64,000 nt of DNA from Paenibacillus sabinae T27 (GCF_000612505.1 NZ_CP004078.1:4255252-4319251); one strand, 5' to 3'. Shown: positions 39,972-49,623, counted from the first letter of the stretch. Translations and numbers: made by a program. The notes: generated by a model not told the origin, from the sequence alone.

Positions 39972-41078
39972 ATGTCTACTCTTATTACGCCCCACACCGA
40001 TGCCAGAATGGCGGATATTATTGAAAAGGTTCACGCCGGCGAGCGATTGACCCTTGAGGATGGCGTTTATTTATATGATAGCAACGACTTGCTGACGATC
40101 GGTCAGCTCGCTAACGAGGTTAACCTTCGGAAGAACAGAAACAAGGTGTATTTTATCGAAAATATGAGCCTGTACTTCACCAATGTATGCGAATCGCGCT
40201 GCGCGTTCTGCAACTTCCGCAAGGATGAGGGCGAAGAAGGTGCCTATACCCTCTCCGGCGAGGAAATGATCTCCTACGTGGAGCAGCATATCCACCCCGG
40301 CGTGCGCGAGTTCCATATTGTGGGCGGGCACAACGCAAACGTCCCTTTCCAGTACTATGTTGATTCGCTTCAGGCGCTGCATGACCGTTTTCCTGATGTG
40401 ACCTTAAAGGCTTATACGGCGGCGGAGATCGATTTCTTCACCCGGATCAGCGGTCTGAGCATCCGCGAAGTGCTGGAACGCTTGCAGGCGGCGGGTCTTA
40501 AGACCCTTACAGGCGGAGGAGCGGAAATTCTGTCCGACCAATACCGCCAAAAAATGCACGTCGACAAAGCGAATGTCGAACAATATCTGGAGGTGCACCG
40601 GCAGGCGCACAAGCTCGGTATGCGGACCCATACGACCATGCTGTACGGCTCCATCGAGTCCCACGAGGACCGCGTCCGGCACATGCTGCAAATCCGCGAG
40701 CTTCAGGACGAAACGAACGGCTTCATGGTGTTCATTCCGCTGTCGATGCAGCCCAAGAGCAAGAATGCCGGCATTATGCGACGAAACTCCGCGTACGAGG
40801 ATCTCAAGACGATCGCTATCAGCCGGCTGATGATCGACAATATCGATCACATCAAAGCTTACTTCATTAATATAGGGCCGCAGCTGACCCAGGTCTCGCT
40901 GAGCTTCGGCGCTTCCGACGTGCACGGAACGATTCTGAAGGAACGAATCAGCCATTCCGCCGGTGCACTGACACCAGAAGGTCTTACACGCGAAGAACTG
41001 ATCTGGCTCGTGAAGGGCGCAGGCAAAATCCCCGTTGAGCGCGACACCTTCTACAACGAAATCAAGGTATACGAATAG
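39972..41078 (+). CDS. mqnE: Aminofutalosine synthase
   Basis: 368-residue radical SAM enzyme with the cluster motif CESRCAFCNF near residue 75 (CxxxCxxC). It joins the 1-carboxyvinyl chorismate product to SAM to form aminofutalosine in the alternative menaquinone pathway. Family landmarks include FHIVGGHNANVPFQYY, TGGGAEIL and MLYGSIESHEDRV. AGGAGG precedes the ATG. An imperfect palindrome (GAAAACATC...GGTGTTTTC, about 39841-39890) lies upstream and may be a leader hairpin. The UbiD-family gene at 46784-48562 could be a further step of the same pathway. Confidence 0.92.
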   Translation: MSTLITPHTDARMADIIEKVHAGERLTLEDGVYLYDSNDLLTIGQLANEVNLRKNRNKVYFIENMSLYFTNVCESRCAFCNFRKDEGEEGAYTLSGEEMISYVEQHIHPGVREFHIVGGHNANVPFQYYVDSLQALHDRFPDVTLKAYTAAEIDFFTRISGLSIREVLERLQAAGLKTLTGGGAEILSDQYRQKMHVDKANVEQYLEVHRQAHKLGMRTHTTMLYGSIESHEDRVRHMLQIRELQDETNGFMVFIPLSMQPKSKNAGIMRRNSAYEDLKTIAISRLMIDNIDHIKAYFINIGPQLTQVSLSFGASDVHGTILKERISHSAGALTPEGLTREELIWLVKGAGKIPVERDTFYNEIKVYE

Positions 41079-41115
41079 CCAACCCATTTCACAGCGGAAA
41101 GGAAGGGCGCACTGC

Positions 41116-42177
41116 ATGAAGAAACTGCTTGTTCTCGGGGGCGGCTATGGCGGCCTCGCACTGATCCAGGATTTGCTTAACCATCATCTCCCCAGCGACG
41201 TGGAAATCGTCCTGATCGACCGGATGCCCTTCCAGGGCATCAAGACGGAATATTATGCGCTTGCCGCCGGTACGGTTTCTGATTATGATCTTCGCATCGC
41301 CTTTCCCGTTCACCCCAGGCTCTCAACCAAGTACGGCGAAGTCGGCTCCATTGATCTGGAGAGCCGGCTCGTCCTTATGGCAGACGGCGAGCCTGTCCCT
41401 TACGATATCCTGGCCATCGCCCTCGGCTGCACCGATAATTATCACGGCATTCCCGGCGCCGTGGAGCATACATGCAGCATACAGACGCTGCCTGGCACCC
41501 GAGAGACCTACCGCCGCCTGAACGATGTGAAGCCCTATGGCACCATCAACATTGTGGGCGGCGGCCTGAGCGGCGTCGAGCTTGCCGCCGAGCTGCGCGA
41601 AAGCCGGCCCGATCTGAATATCTCTATTCTCGACCGGGGCGATCGTGTGCTGTCCGCTTTTCCGGCCAAGCTGTCTGAGTACGTCGAGGAATGGTTCAGC
41701 GAGCATCAGGTGCAGACGCTCAGCCGGATTTCGGTCTCCCACATTGAGAAGGATGCGGTCTTCAACGGCTCACAGGCAATCGCTTCGGACGTTACGGTCT
41801 GGACCGGCGGCATTCAGCCTGCCCAGGTCGTACAGAACCTCAATGTGGCCAAAGACCGCGGCGGAAGGGTGCTTCTCGGCCAATACTATAATATCCCGGA
41901 GTATCCGGAAGTTTATGTGATCGGCGACTGCGCCAGCCTGCCGTATGCGCCCAGCGCCCAGGCGGCGGGTGCCCAGGGCGAGCAGATCGGGCAGGTCTTG
42001 CGGGCCCTGTGGCGAAACGAGAAGCCGAGACTGCATAAAATCAAGCTGAAGGGAACGCTCGGTTCCCTGGGTAAAACCGAGGGTTTCGGCCTGCTCGGCA
42101 GCCGTTCCGTGATGGGCCGGGTCCCCCGCATTCTGAAGAGCGGTGTGCTGTGGATGTCCAAGCGTCATTTCGGCTAA
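41116..42177 (+). CDS. yutJ: NADH dehydrogenase-like flavoprotein (NDH-2 family)
   Basis: About 353 residues. FAD-binding start KKLLVLGGGYGGLALIQDLL at the N-terminus, NAD-binding GGGLSGVELAAEL mid-protein, and the FAD-phosphate motif VYVIGDCASLP near residue 275. This is the type II NADH dehydrogenase fold, and the neighbours (yuzB, NifU-like) match the Bacillus yut region, so I use yutJ. A GGAAGGG site precedes the ATG at 41116; the open frame starting at 41035 overlaps mqnE and is not needed. It would feed electrons to menaquinone. Confidence 0.85.
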   Translation: MKKLLVLGGGYGGLALIQDLLNHHLPSDVEIVLIDRMPFQGIKTEYYALAAGTVSDYDLRIAFPVHPRLSTKYGEVGSIDLESRLVLMADGEPVPYDILAIALGCTDNYHGIPGAVEHTCSIQTLPGTRETYRRLNDVKPYGTINIVGGGLSGVELAAELRESRPDLNISILDRGDRVLSAFPAKLSEYVEEWFSEHQVQTLSRISVSHIEKDAVFNGSQAIASDVTVWTGGIQPAQVVQNLNVAKDRGGRVLLGQYYNIPEYPEVYVIGDCASLPYAPSAQAAGAQGEQIGQVLRALWRNEKPRLHKIKLKGTLGSLGKTEGFGLLGSRSVMGRVPRILKSGVLWMSKRHFG

Positions 42178-42184
42178 AGCCCGC

Positions 42185-42439
42185 TTAGTCGATTTCAAGA
42201 TTGTCCCAGGCTTCCAGTTCCTTGATCTTGGAATCAATGGCGGCTTCCAGCTCTTCGGGCGAATCGGCGGCGACGACTTCTCCGTTTACCATCGCGAACG
42301 GCTCGAAGCGGCATTGGTTGCAGTTGCCCAGGCAGGTGTATTCGATGACATCGTAACCCGGATTCTGCTCCAATTTATTCTTAAGCGCTTCGGTGCCATG
42401 TCCCAGGTTGCTGACACAAAATTCAATAATTGGTCTCAT
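42185..42439 (-). CDS. yuzB: YuzB-like DUF1450 protein
   Basis: 84 residues with EFCVSNLGHGTEAL at the start and the four-cysteine segment EYTCLGNCNQCRFEPFAMVNGE around residues 34-55, which is DUF1450. The thioredoxin-like ferredoxin fold and cysteines suggest Fe-S or redox use, unproved. AAGGAGA precedes the ATG. It is convergent with yutJ, the stops being about seven bases apart. Confidence 0.88.
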   Translation of the reverse strand: MRPIIEFCVSNLGHGTEALKNKLEQNPGYDVIEYTCLGNCNQCRFEPFAMVNGEVVAADSPEELEAAIDSKIKELEAWDNLEID

Positions 42440-42521
42440 GTTGATCTCCTTGGCCCTTACTAACCGTTTTATTTTTTAAGTATTTGTACTATAATATACG
42501 TACGAAAGGAGTGATTGAGAA

Positions 42522-42770
42522 ATGAGTGAGAATACACAAAGCACTAGCATGTACGATGAAGTGCTTGAAGTTCTTGATAAACTGCGTCCGTTCCTGCAGC
42601 GCGATGGCGGCGACGTTGAGCTCATCGACGTTGAGGACGGTATTGTTAAACTGAAATTGATGGGTGCCTGCGGCAGCTGCCCAAGCTCCACCATTACGCT
42701 GAAAGCCGGAATTGAACGTGCTCTGATCGAAGAAGTTGAAGGTGTCGAGGAAGTCGTTCAAGTATTCTAA
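42522..42770 (+). CDS. NifU C-terminal-domain protein
   Basis: 82 residues with [20 protein letters not shown] and the CxxC motif [14 protein letters not shown] (C52 and C55 region) that binds a 4Fe-4S cluster for delivery to apo-proteins; the counterpart in Bacillus is YutI. AAAGGAG precedes the ATG. It is divergent from yuzB and ends in the terminator at 42788. Confidence 0.9.
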   Translation: MSENTQSTSMYDEVLEVLDKLRPFLQRDGGDVELIDVEDGIVKLKLMGACGSCPSSTITLKAGIERALIEEVEGVEEVVQVF

Positions 42771-42787
42771 TTTTCGCGTACACACCG

Positions 42788-42828
42788 TCCCGGTGCTTTG
42801 CCCTATGGCAAACGCCGGGATTTTTTTG
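42788..42828 (+). terminator. Terminator of the NifU-like gene
   Basis: TCCCGGTGCTTTGCC pairs with GGCAAACGCCGGGA around CTAT, followed by seven T residues. Confidence 0.85.
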
Positions 42829-42924
42829 TGCTTATTTTTGCGCCTAATCTATCGGTCAATTATATTAAATTTTATCTTTCGCCACAACCTTGTCTCTTAG
42901 CTGAACCCGAACCCGTGATCTCCA

Positions 42925-42966
42925 CAAAAAAATCCCGCACGCCCTTTAAACAGGCAGTACGGGATT
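42925..42966 (-). terminator. Terminator of the metNIQ operon
   Basis: On the minus strand AATCCCGTACTGCCTG pairs imperfectly with GGGCGTGCGGGATT around TTTAAA and runs into TTTTTT. It follows the metQ stop by about 20 bases. Confidence 0.8.
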
Positions 42967-42986
42967 GGTTTTTAGCTTGCAGTCAA

Positions 42987-43853
42987 TTAGAACGCCGGGA
43001 TGATGGAGCCTTGGTACTTGTCTTCAATAAATTTCTTCGCTTCCGGGGAAGTCAGCGCGGCTGCCAGCTTCTTGATGGCGTCTTTCTCCTTGTCGTCCGG
43101 ACGGACTACAAGCAGGTTCGCATATGGAGAATCTCCGCTCTCGATGAACAGGGCGTCCTTCGTCGGAACGAGTCCCGCTTCCAGCGCGTAGTTGGCGTTG
43201 ATCAGCGCGAGGTCGACTTCATCCAGCTGACGCGGCAGGTTAGCGGCTTCCAGCTCGATGATTTTGAGATTCTTTTTATTTTCCGTGATATCCGATTTGG
43301 TAGACGCAATATTGTTAGGGTCCTTCAGCGTGATCAGACCGTTCTTCGCCAGCAGAATCAGCGCGCGGCCGCCGTTGGTGGCATCGTTAGGGATGGCCAC
43401 TTTCGCGCCGTCTTTCAGTTCGTCGATCGATTTGATTTTTTTGGAGTACGCGCCAAAAGGTTCAACATGGACAGCGGCGACGGAAGTCAAATTCCAGCCG
43501 TTCTTTTGATTCTGGTCGTCCAGGTAAGGCTTGTGCTGGAAGAAGTTCGCGTCCAGTTGGCCTTCGGCCAGCTGCACGTTCGGCTGAACGTAATCAGTGA
43601 ATTCCTTGATTTCAAGCTTGATGCCCTGCGCTTCAAGCTGCGGTGCGATAGCCTTCAAAATTTCTGCGTGCGGAATCGGAGAAGCTCCGACAACTAGTGT
43701 GACAGGTTCTGCGCTTGGAGCAGCCGAAGCTCCGGCAGCAGGCGCACTGGAGGCGGCAACGTTGGAGGCTTTGTTTCCTCCATTGTCAGCGCCGCAGGCA
43801 GCCAGCACCATAATCAGCGTCAGGCTGAACAAGGTCAACAGCATTTTTTTCAT
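42987..43853 (-). CDS. metQ: Methionine ABC transporter substrate-binding lipoprotein
   Basis: 288 residues; lipobox VLAACG at residues 16-21, an alanine/serine spacer, then NlpA-family landmarks VTLVVGASPIPHAEILK, FTDYVQPNVQLAEGQLDANFFQHKPYL and VAIPNDATNGGRALILL. It binds methionine outside the membrane for MetNI. It lies downstream of metI in the same operon with a gap of about 150 bases. AGGGGG precedes the ATG. Confidence 0.93.
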   Translation of the reverse strand: MKKMLLTLFSLTLIMVLAACGADNGGNKASNVAASSAPAAGASAAPSAEPVTLVVGASPIPHAEILKAIAPQLEAQGIKLEIKEFTDYVQPNVQLAEGQLDANFFQHKPYLDDQNQKNGWNLTSVAAVHVEPFGAYSKKIKSIDELKDGAKVAIPNDATNGGRALILLAKNGLITLKDPNNIASTKSDITENKKNLKIIELEAANLPRQLDEVDLALINANYALEAGLVPTKDALFIESGDSPYANLLVVRPDDKEKDAIKKLAAALTSPEAKKFIEDKYQGSIIPAF

Positions 43854-44005
43854 TTGATAAATCCCCCTCTGAAAGTGTATGTGTGTTAACGGAGGCTTGT
43901 AAGGTTCCCCAACCGCCAGCTCCGCCGGTTTCGGCGAAAGCCTCTGCTTCCATCGGAAGCGGAAGGCGCCCTCGCCTCAATAAGGTATTTTTATATAAAT
44001 AGGCC

Positions 44006-44677
44006 TTATTTTCGTGTGAAATGTCTTACCAGCCGGTCGCCCGCCATCTGCAGGAACTGCACCAGCACAACAAGCAGAATAATCGAGACAATCATGACTT
44101 CCTTCTCATAACGCTGATAGCCGTAGCGGATCGCCAAATCCCCAAGTCCCCCGCCGCCGACCATGCCTGACATGGCTGTGTACGACACCAGCGTAACAAC
44201 GGTAATCGTAATCCCGGCAAGCAGGCCCGGACGGGCTTCCGGCAGCAGCACGCGCATCACGATCTGGGTAGTCGAAGCTCCCATCCCCTGCGCCGCTTCA
44301 ATCACGCCACGGTCCACCTCACGCAGCGACGTTTCCACCAGACGGGCGAAGAACGGCGCGGCTCCGATGACCAGCGGCGGTATGGTTCCCAGAACCCCGA
44401 TGGACGTACCGACCACGGCCCGGCTGAACGGGATCAGCGCAATGACCAGAATAATAAACGGCACCGAGCGCAGAATATTAACAATGAAGGAAATAACCGC
44501 GTATAAGCCTTTTACAAAAGGAAGCTGTGATCTCCCCCATAAATATAACACAATTCCGAGCGGTAAACCAAGGATTATTGTAAAAATCGCGGAACTGCCC
44601 AGCATTTTTAAGGTATCCACCGTACCGGTAATCATCTCATCCCAGTCAACGGCTGAAAAATCAAGACCGAATATCAT
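44006..44677 (-). CDS. metI: Methionine ABC transporter permease
   Basis: 223 residues with five hydrophobic helices and the EAA coupling loop EVDRGVIEAAQGMGASTTQIV around residue 130. It overlaps the metN stop by four bases (ATGA), with GGAGGTG upstream, so translation is coupled. Confidence 0.92.
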   Translation of the reverse strand: MIFGLDFSAVDWDEMITGTVDTLKMLGSSAIFTIILGLPLGIVLYLWGRSQLPFVKGLYAVISFIVNILRSVPFIILVIALIPFSRAVVGTSIGVLGTIPPLVIGAAPFFARLVETSLREVDRGVIEAAQGMGASTTQIVMRVLLPEARPGLLAGITITVVTLVSYTAMSGMVGGGGLGDLAIRYGYQRYEKEVMIVSIILLVVLVQFLQMAGDRLVRHFTRK

Positions 44678-45690
44678 GACAGCACCTCCACATCAAGTCC
44701 CTGCGCGGTCAGCTCGGAGATTGTTCTGCCGATGGCTGTGGCGTCTCCTTCGAAGCGGACAACGAGCTGGCCGTACGGAATATCTTTAATGGTGGAGATG
44801 GTTCCTTGCAGGATAGCGAAGTTCACTCCGGTACCGCTGGCTACGCGCGACAGCGTCGATTCGTACGTCTTTTCCCCAAGGAACGTAATCTTGACCGCCG
44901 TCGTCCCGTCGGGATGCGGAGCCTGCAGCGCCGCAAGGAGCGGACTGTCGTCATGGGCTTCGCTTTGGATGAACTCCTTCGTCACCCCATGCCTTGGCTT
45001 CAGGAACACATCGGCCACCCGCCCTTGCTCGACGATGCCCCCGCCGTGAATCACGGCCACCCGGTCGCAAATGCTCTGAATGACATGCATTTCATGCGTA
45101 ATCAGCACAATCGTCAGATTGAACTGCTTGTTGATGTGAAGCAGCAGTCTTAGGATCGAATCGGTCGTCTGCGGATCAAGCGCCGATGTGGCCTCGTCGC
45201 ACAGCAGCACGTCCGGATCGCTCGCCAGCGCCCGGGCGATGCCTACCCGCTGCTTCTGCCCGCCCGACAGCTGAGCAGGGTATTTGCTCCGGTGTTCGGT
45301 GAGGCCCACAAGCGCGAGCAGCTCATTCACCTTCCGGTCGACCTCGGCCTTTGGTGTGTGCACCAGCCGGAGCGGAAAGGCGATATTGTCATACACCGTC
45401 GCCGACGAGAGCAGGTTGAAATGCTGATAAATCATGCCGATCTTCCGCCGGCGCTCCTGCAGCTGGTTTTTGCCCAGCCGGGTCAGCTCGGTGCCGTCGA
45501 CCCACACTTCGCCTTTCGTCGGACGCTCCAGCAGATTAATGCAGCGGATCAGGGTGCTTTTGCCCGCGCCGGAGTGGCCGATTACCCCGAAGATTTCCCC
45601 TTTTTCAATATGAAGATTCACGCCCGAGAGCGCTGTGGCGGCGGTGCCGCCTTTTCCGTACACTTTGGTCAAGCCTTTTAACTCTATCAC
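44674..45690 (-). CDS. metN: Methionine ABC transporter ATP-binding protein
   Basis: 338 residues. Walker A GHSGAGKST near residue 37, signature LSGGQKQR, Walker B VLLCDEATSALD, then the C-terminal NIL/ACT-like regulatory domain (from about 260, ending AQGLDVEVLS) that senses methionine in this family. Starts with GTG at 45690 behind GGGGAGGAT. Controlled by the SAM riboswitch directly upstream. Confidence 0.93.
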   Translation of the reverse strand: MIELKGLTKVYGKGGTAATALSGVNLHIEKGEIFGVIGHSGAGKSTLIRCINLLERPTKGEVWVDGTELTRLGKNQLQERRRKIGMIYQHFNLLSSATVYDNIAFPLRLVHTPKAEVDRKVNELLALVGLTEHRSKYPAQLSGGQKQRVGIARALASDPDVLLCDEATSALDPQTTDSILRLLLHINKQFNLTIVLITHEMHVIQSICDRVAVIHGGGIVEQGRVADVFLKPRHGVTKEFIQSEAHDDSPLLAALQAPHPDGTTAVKITFLGEKTYESTLSRVASGTGVNFAILQGTISTIKDIPYGQLVVRFEGDATAIGRTISELTAQGLDVEVLS

Positions 45691-45737
45691 TTTCTATCCT
45701 CCCCATGCCCCATAAACCACAAATCAAAAATCTATCC

Positions 45738-45944
45738 AAAAAGCCCCCCGACAATCCGTGCAGACCGCGGGAGGCTCTCTTAACTGTAAAAGACCATGCC
45801 TTCTCATCTGCACAAAGCCGTGAACATGCCACGCCATGTAGGAATTAGCACCATGACACTGATGCTTGGGGACGTATGTATACACCGCGCATCAATCGGT
45901 TGCCGGGCTTCATCGGGCCTGTCCCTCCGCCACTCTCGATAAGA
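45738..45944 (-). ncRNA. SAM-I (S-box) riboswitch with terminator, metNIQ leader
   Basis: On the minus strand TCTTATCGAGAGTGGCGGAGGGA opens the aptamer (45944 downward; landmarks GTGGCGGAGGGAC, GGCCCGATGAAGCCCGGCAACC, GTGCTAATTCC). P1 closes with GATGAGA (45808-45802). A strong hairpin follows at 45777-45738, AGCCTCCCG with CGGGGGGCT, then TTTTT, so SAM binding should end transcription before metN. All core S-box motifs are present. Confidence 0.95.
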
Positions 45945-46011
45945 TTGGATATGAAATTTTCATGCCTTAGTATAAAATCTTTTACATGCTTTGTCAAAGA
46001 TTTTTTAAAGA

Positions 46012-46752
46012 TTATCGTTTACTATCTCTTGATTTTTCCAGACTCTTGCCGAGCAGCTCGTTGCTGTACGTGAAGACTTCGACCAGGGTTTTGCATACCA
46101 TTTCCATCCCCTGACGCAAATCCTCCAAATGCTCGTCGAGATCCTCAAGCCGAATTTTGTCGTGCAGGCCCTGATGCCGCTGCCACAAGTCATCCTGCAT
46201 TTCGGAATTCATATAATGAATCTCGGCGTTGCGTCGGTTCCGCAGCTTCTGCATCGGATCGCGGTACGATTCCTTGATCTCATCCAGCCGGCCCGACAAT
46301 TCTCTATGCTTCTTGGTGGAACGGAATCGCCGGAGCACGGTAAAGTAGGAAAAATGCGCTTTAACCCTGACCGTATTCAGGTCGTACAGCGTGTTCAGCA
46401 CCGTTCCCAGCTTGTCGAGCAGGGAGAAGACGCGGATGAAGCCGTTTTTGTAAAAATAGACATAGCGCGCGTAATCCCCCTGTTCGCTGACGGACATATC
46501 GTCCATATAGCCCGCCTTCACCGATTTGCGGAAAAAGCTAGCAGCGAACAGGCTCTGCTCAAGCTCATCCAGCGAGGAGATCAGCCCGCGAATCCAGATT
46601 TCCAGCTTCCGGTACTCATGGTCCCGGTCCTCGTTGTCATTCATTTCCGAGCGCAGCATGGACGCCATTTCCGCCATTTTGTCCATGGCATCGGCCAGCA
46701 CGCCGGTGTTTTCACGGGGAGGCTCCCCCAGCAATATCCGCAGCATATCCAT
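46012..46752 (-). CDS. HEPN-domain protein, Cthe_2314-like
   Basis: 246 residues, all helical. The C-terminal half has RFRSTKKHRELSGRLDEI and the RNRRNAEIHYM segment, where R-x4-H fits the HEPN ribonuclease motif; the overall look is the Cthe_2314 HEPN family that is common in Paenibacillus. There is no partner nucleotidyltransferase next to it, so a toxin-antitoxin role is not supported by context. It lies about 30 bases downstream of the UbiD-family stop in the same orientation. Confidence 0.65.
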   Translation of the reverse strand: MDMLRILLGEPPRENTGVLADAMDKMAEMASMLRSEMNDNEDRDHEYRKLEIWIRGLISSLDELEQSLFAASFFRKSVKAGYMDDMSVSEQGDYARYVYFYKNGFIRVFSLLDKLGTVLNTLYDLNTVRVKAHFSYFTVLRRFRSTKKHRELSGRLDEIKESYRDPMQKLRNRRNAEIHYMNSEMQDDLWQRHQGLHDKIRLEDLDEHLEDLRQGMEMVCKTLVEVFTYSNELLGKSLEKSRDSKR

Positions 46753-46783
46753 CCTCCTTATGCATTCGGCACGGGAAGTATCA

Positions 46784-48562
46784 TTAAAAAGCTTGTTTAG
46801 GGAAATAGTTCTTCCAGTTGCGGTCGACCAATTCCACGATATCCTCGCGCGGTAACAGCTCGTCCGGGTACCCCGGCTTCATGCGGGCGTCAATGACGAC
46901 CGGAAGCTCGTAGGCGATGTGATGATTTTTAACCGATGCTTCGGCAAAAATATCGGTCGCCGGATTAAAGCGGGTGAATACCGTCCACAGGAACGAGGTT
47001 TGCGACTTCACCGTTTCGGCGGCATTGTCGACCAGAATAACGAGCGGCCAGGAGGTATTCTTCTCCCGAAGCGCGCCTACGAGGCGCTGCGGCAGCTCCG
47101 GATCCTCCGTATAGGACGGGCCTGATACGACAAGGCAGCCGCCGCAGTAAGGCAGCGCCGAGTGAATGCCCGGAAGGTTGCCCTCCTCGTAGCTTCGCGG
47201 AAGCTCGCGCACCTTGCTGCCGATGCCCATCAGGACGCCTTTGCTGCCGTGATTCATTCGCTGGCCGGTGTAATCGAGCGTGTCATGCGAGGTTTTGTTG
47301 AAAATAAACAAATCGACCGCCGGATTGAACCGCTCCAGCACCGTTTCCAGCAGCTTCGGGAAATCGGCCAGATCCACGAGCTCGTTCGTCAGAATCAGGA
47401 ACTTGGTCAACGACAGCTGCCCCTCGCCCAGGATGCGGAACGCCGATACGAGCGCTTCGCGGGAATAGCTCTCCCGCACGACGGCGGACGCCAGCGTATG
47501 GGAGCCCGACTCCGAGTACGCCCACAGGGAGTGGACGGACGGCATGACGAGCGGATAAGCCGGAGACAGCAGCCGCTGGAGGAAATCACCGAGGTAATAA
47601 TCCTCCTGCCTTGGCTTGCCGACGATGGTCGCCGGATAAATGGCATCCTTGCGGTGCCACATGCGCTGCACATTCATCACCGGGAAGTCATGCTTCAGCG
47701 AGTAGTAGCCGTAGTGGTCCCCGAACGGGCCTTCCGGTCTGCGCTCATGCGGCGGAACCAATCCGCGGATGACAAATTCCGCCTCCGCCGGCATCCGGTG
47801 GCCGCCCATCGGATCTTTGACCATCGGCAGACGGCCGCCCAGCACCATGGAAGCCAGCAGCAGCTCCGGCATGCGCTCCGGCACAGGAGCGATGGCTGTG
47901 GCGATCAGGGCCGGCGGACCGCCGATGAAGACGGAAACCGGCAGCGCTTCGTTCCGCTGCTCAGCCTCAAAGTGATGAAAGCCTCCGCCCTTATGAATCT
48001 GCCAGTGCACGCCTGTCGTTTGATCATCATAGATTTGAATCCGGTACATCCCGAGATTATGGTCTTTGGGATTGGAAGGGCTTTCGGTGTACACAAGCGG
48101 CAGCGTGACGAACGGGCCGCCATCCTCCTGCCAGCTTGTGACTCGCGGCAATCCCTTCAAGGGATCGGTGCTCCGGCAGACGTTCAGGATGGGCGCGTCT
48201 CCCTGCGGCACATTCTTAATGCCGACCTTAAGCAGGTCAAAGAGCAGCCCTTTTTCCTTCCAGACGCCGGTCACTGTAGGGGGCAGCAGCGTTTCCACCG
48301 CGCCCATCAGCGACTTCATCAGTTCCTCGGGACGGGGGCCAAATGCTTGATCTACCCGGCGGACCGTGCCGAACAGGTTGGTCACTACTGGGAAAGGAGT
48401 TCCTTTTACATTCGTAAACAACAGCGCCGGCCCCTCTTCCTGGATGACGCGGCGGTGAATCTCCGCCAGTTCCAGATAAGGATCGACCGGCGCTTCAATA
48501 ACGGCAAGATCTTTATCCTTCCGCAGTTGCTCTATCCATTGACGTAAATTGCTGTATCCCAA
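46784..48562 (-). CDS. UbiD-family prenylated-FMN decarboxylase
   Basis: About 592 residues. The prenyl-FMN/metal site segment GVHWQIHKGGGFHHFEAEQR is clear, with PEGPFGDHYGYYS (conserved E and D) and RPEELMKSLMGAVETLLP. UbiD enzymes decarboxylate aromatic or unsaturated acids with prFMN made by UbiX. With mqnE nearby, a role in futalosine-pathway menaquinone synthesis (MqnL/MqnP-like) is plausible but not shown. The start is TTG at 48562 behind GGAGGA. It overlaps neither neighbour; ctaA stops 25 bases upstream. Confidence 0.85.
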   Translation of the reverse strand: MGYSNLRQWIEQLRKDKDLAVIEAPVDPYLELAEIHRRVIQEEGPALLFTNVKGTPFPVVTNLFGTVRRVDQAFGPRPEELMKSLMGAVETLLPPTVTGVWKEKGLLFDLLKVGIKNVPQGDAPILNVCRSTDPLKGLPRVTSWQEDGGPFVTLPLVYTESPSNPKDHNLGMYRIQIYDDQTTGVHWQIHKGGGFHHFEAEQRNEALPVSVFIGGPPALIATAIAPVPERMPELLLASMVLGGRLPMVKDPMGGHRMPAEAEFVIRGLVPPHERRPEGPFGDHYGYYSLKHDFPVMNVQRMWHRKDAIYPATIVGKPRQEDYYLGDFLQRLLSPAYPLVMPSVHSLWAYSESGSHTLASAVVRESYSREALVSAFRILGEGQLSLTKFLILTNELVDLADFPKLLETVLERFNPAVDLFIFNKTSHDTLDYTGQRMNHGSKGVLMGIGSKVRELPRSYEEGNLPGIHSALPYCGGCLVVSGPSYTEDPELPQRLVGALREKNTSWPLVILVDNAAETVKSQTSFLWTVFTRFNPATDIFAEASVKNHHIAYELPVVIDARMKPGYPDELLPREDIVELVDRNWKNYFPKQAF

Positions 48563-48587
48563 TATATTGTTCCTCCTCCAAACAACT

Positions 48588-49550
48588 CTATCCAGAACGG
48601 CTGATTTGATCTGAAGCCGTCTCATTTTTTAACCGGCCAAGCTGCCAGACGCGTACACTCAAATAGCACAGTACACCGAACAGACCGGAGATCAATACAA
48701 TGTGTGCCAATGCGGCGAACAGGTACCACTGCTCGTTATCCAGCGTGAACACGACGCCCGCTCCGCTAAAAATCTGCAGCACGCACAAAATAACGGCGGC
48801 GATGCCGAGCTTCTTGAACTCGGGGTAATTGCCATAGCGCCAGAACGCTAGATGCCCGAGCGCCGCCACGAGAAGAAACAGAAGCAGCGCCGCGACCCGG
48901 TGAAAGAACATAATGGCGACTCCTCCGGAAAGCTCCGGAATCACTTCTCCGTTGCACAATGGCCAGCCTGAGCAGCCTCCTTGTGAATCGGTATGACTCA
49001 CATAAGCGCCGATGTAGACGACGATATACGAATAAACGGCGGTTGCCCAGGTTAGCAGGCGGAAGCCTCCGGCAAGCGGCGGAAGGCCGCCGGGCACTTC
49101 GGCAGAGGGACTTCTTCCCGCGCCGAGAGCCAGCATCAGGGAGCTGGCGAAGGCGATCAGCGAGAAGCCCATATGCAGCGCCATCACGGCAGCGGATTGG
49201 GGCCGGACGACCGCCAAAGCGCCCATGGCCGCCTGGATGACGACGAAGAGCAGCGTCAAGAAGGCATACGCCTGCAAATCTCGGCGGTCCCGGGCATAGC
49301 GCCGGAAGGCCAGCGCCGAAGCCAACGAGAACAAGCCCGCCAGACCGCTCAGCAGCCGGTGGCTCCACTCAATCATCTGTCCGAGCGTATAAGCCGGTAC
49401 CAGCTTGCCGTTGCACAGCGGCCATTCATTGCCGCATTCAAGTCCGGACCCCGTTTTCGTGACCACCGCACCGCCAAGCAGGGCGAGAAACATAATGAGA
49501 CAGGTTATGTATCCAAGCCATTTCAACTGTTTCGCCGTCAATCCGATCAC
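48588..49550 (-). CDS. ctaA: Heme A synthase
   Basis: 320 residues, eight helices. Heme ligand histidines lie in MIEWSHRLLSG, MALHMGFS, MFFHRVAALL and AALAHIVLI; the extracytoplasmic cysteine pairs are in GLECGNEWPLCNG and GGCSGWPLCNG. Converts heme O to heme A for aa3 oxidase, with ctaB and SCO in the same window. The listed GTG at 49550 and a TTG at 49541 with GGGTGA upstream are both possible starts. Confidence 0.9.
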   Translation of the reverse strand: MIGLTAKQLKWLGYITCLIMFLALLGGAVVTKTGSGLECGNEWPLCNGKLVPAYTLGQMIEWSHRLLSGLAGLFSLASALAFRRYARDRRDLQAYAFLTLLFVVIQAAMGALAVVRPQSAAVMALHMGFSLIAFASSLMLALGAGRSPSAEVPGGLPPLAGGFRLLTWATAVYSYIVVYIGAYVSHTDSQGGCSGWPLCNGEVIPELSGGVAIMFFHRVAALLLFLLVAALGHLAFWRYGNYPEFKKLGIAAVILCVLQIFSGAGVVFTLDNEQWYLFAALAHIVLISGLFGVLCYLSVRVWQLGRLKNETASDQISRSG

Positions 49551-49623
49551 CCGCTGTCTTATGGAATTTTATAGCTTCCGGGTCTATCGCGACAAAAAGT
49601 TATGCGTTTCCATTATAACCGAT

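Noticed and set aside
47162..48547. 461-residue plus-strand frame
   Set aside because: It is antisense to the UbiD-family gene, has no recognisable domain, and has histidine/arginine-rich composition typical of an opposite-strand shadow.
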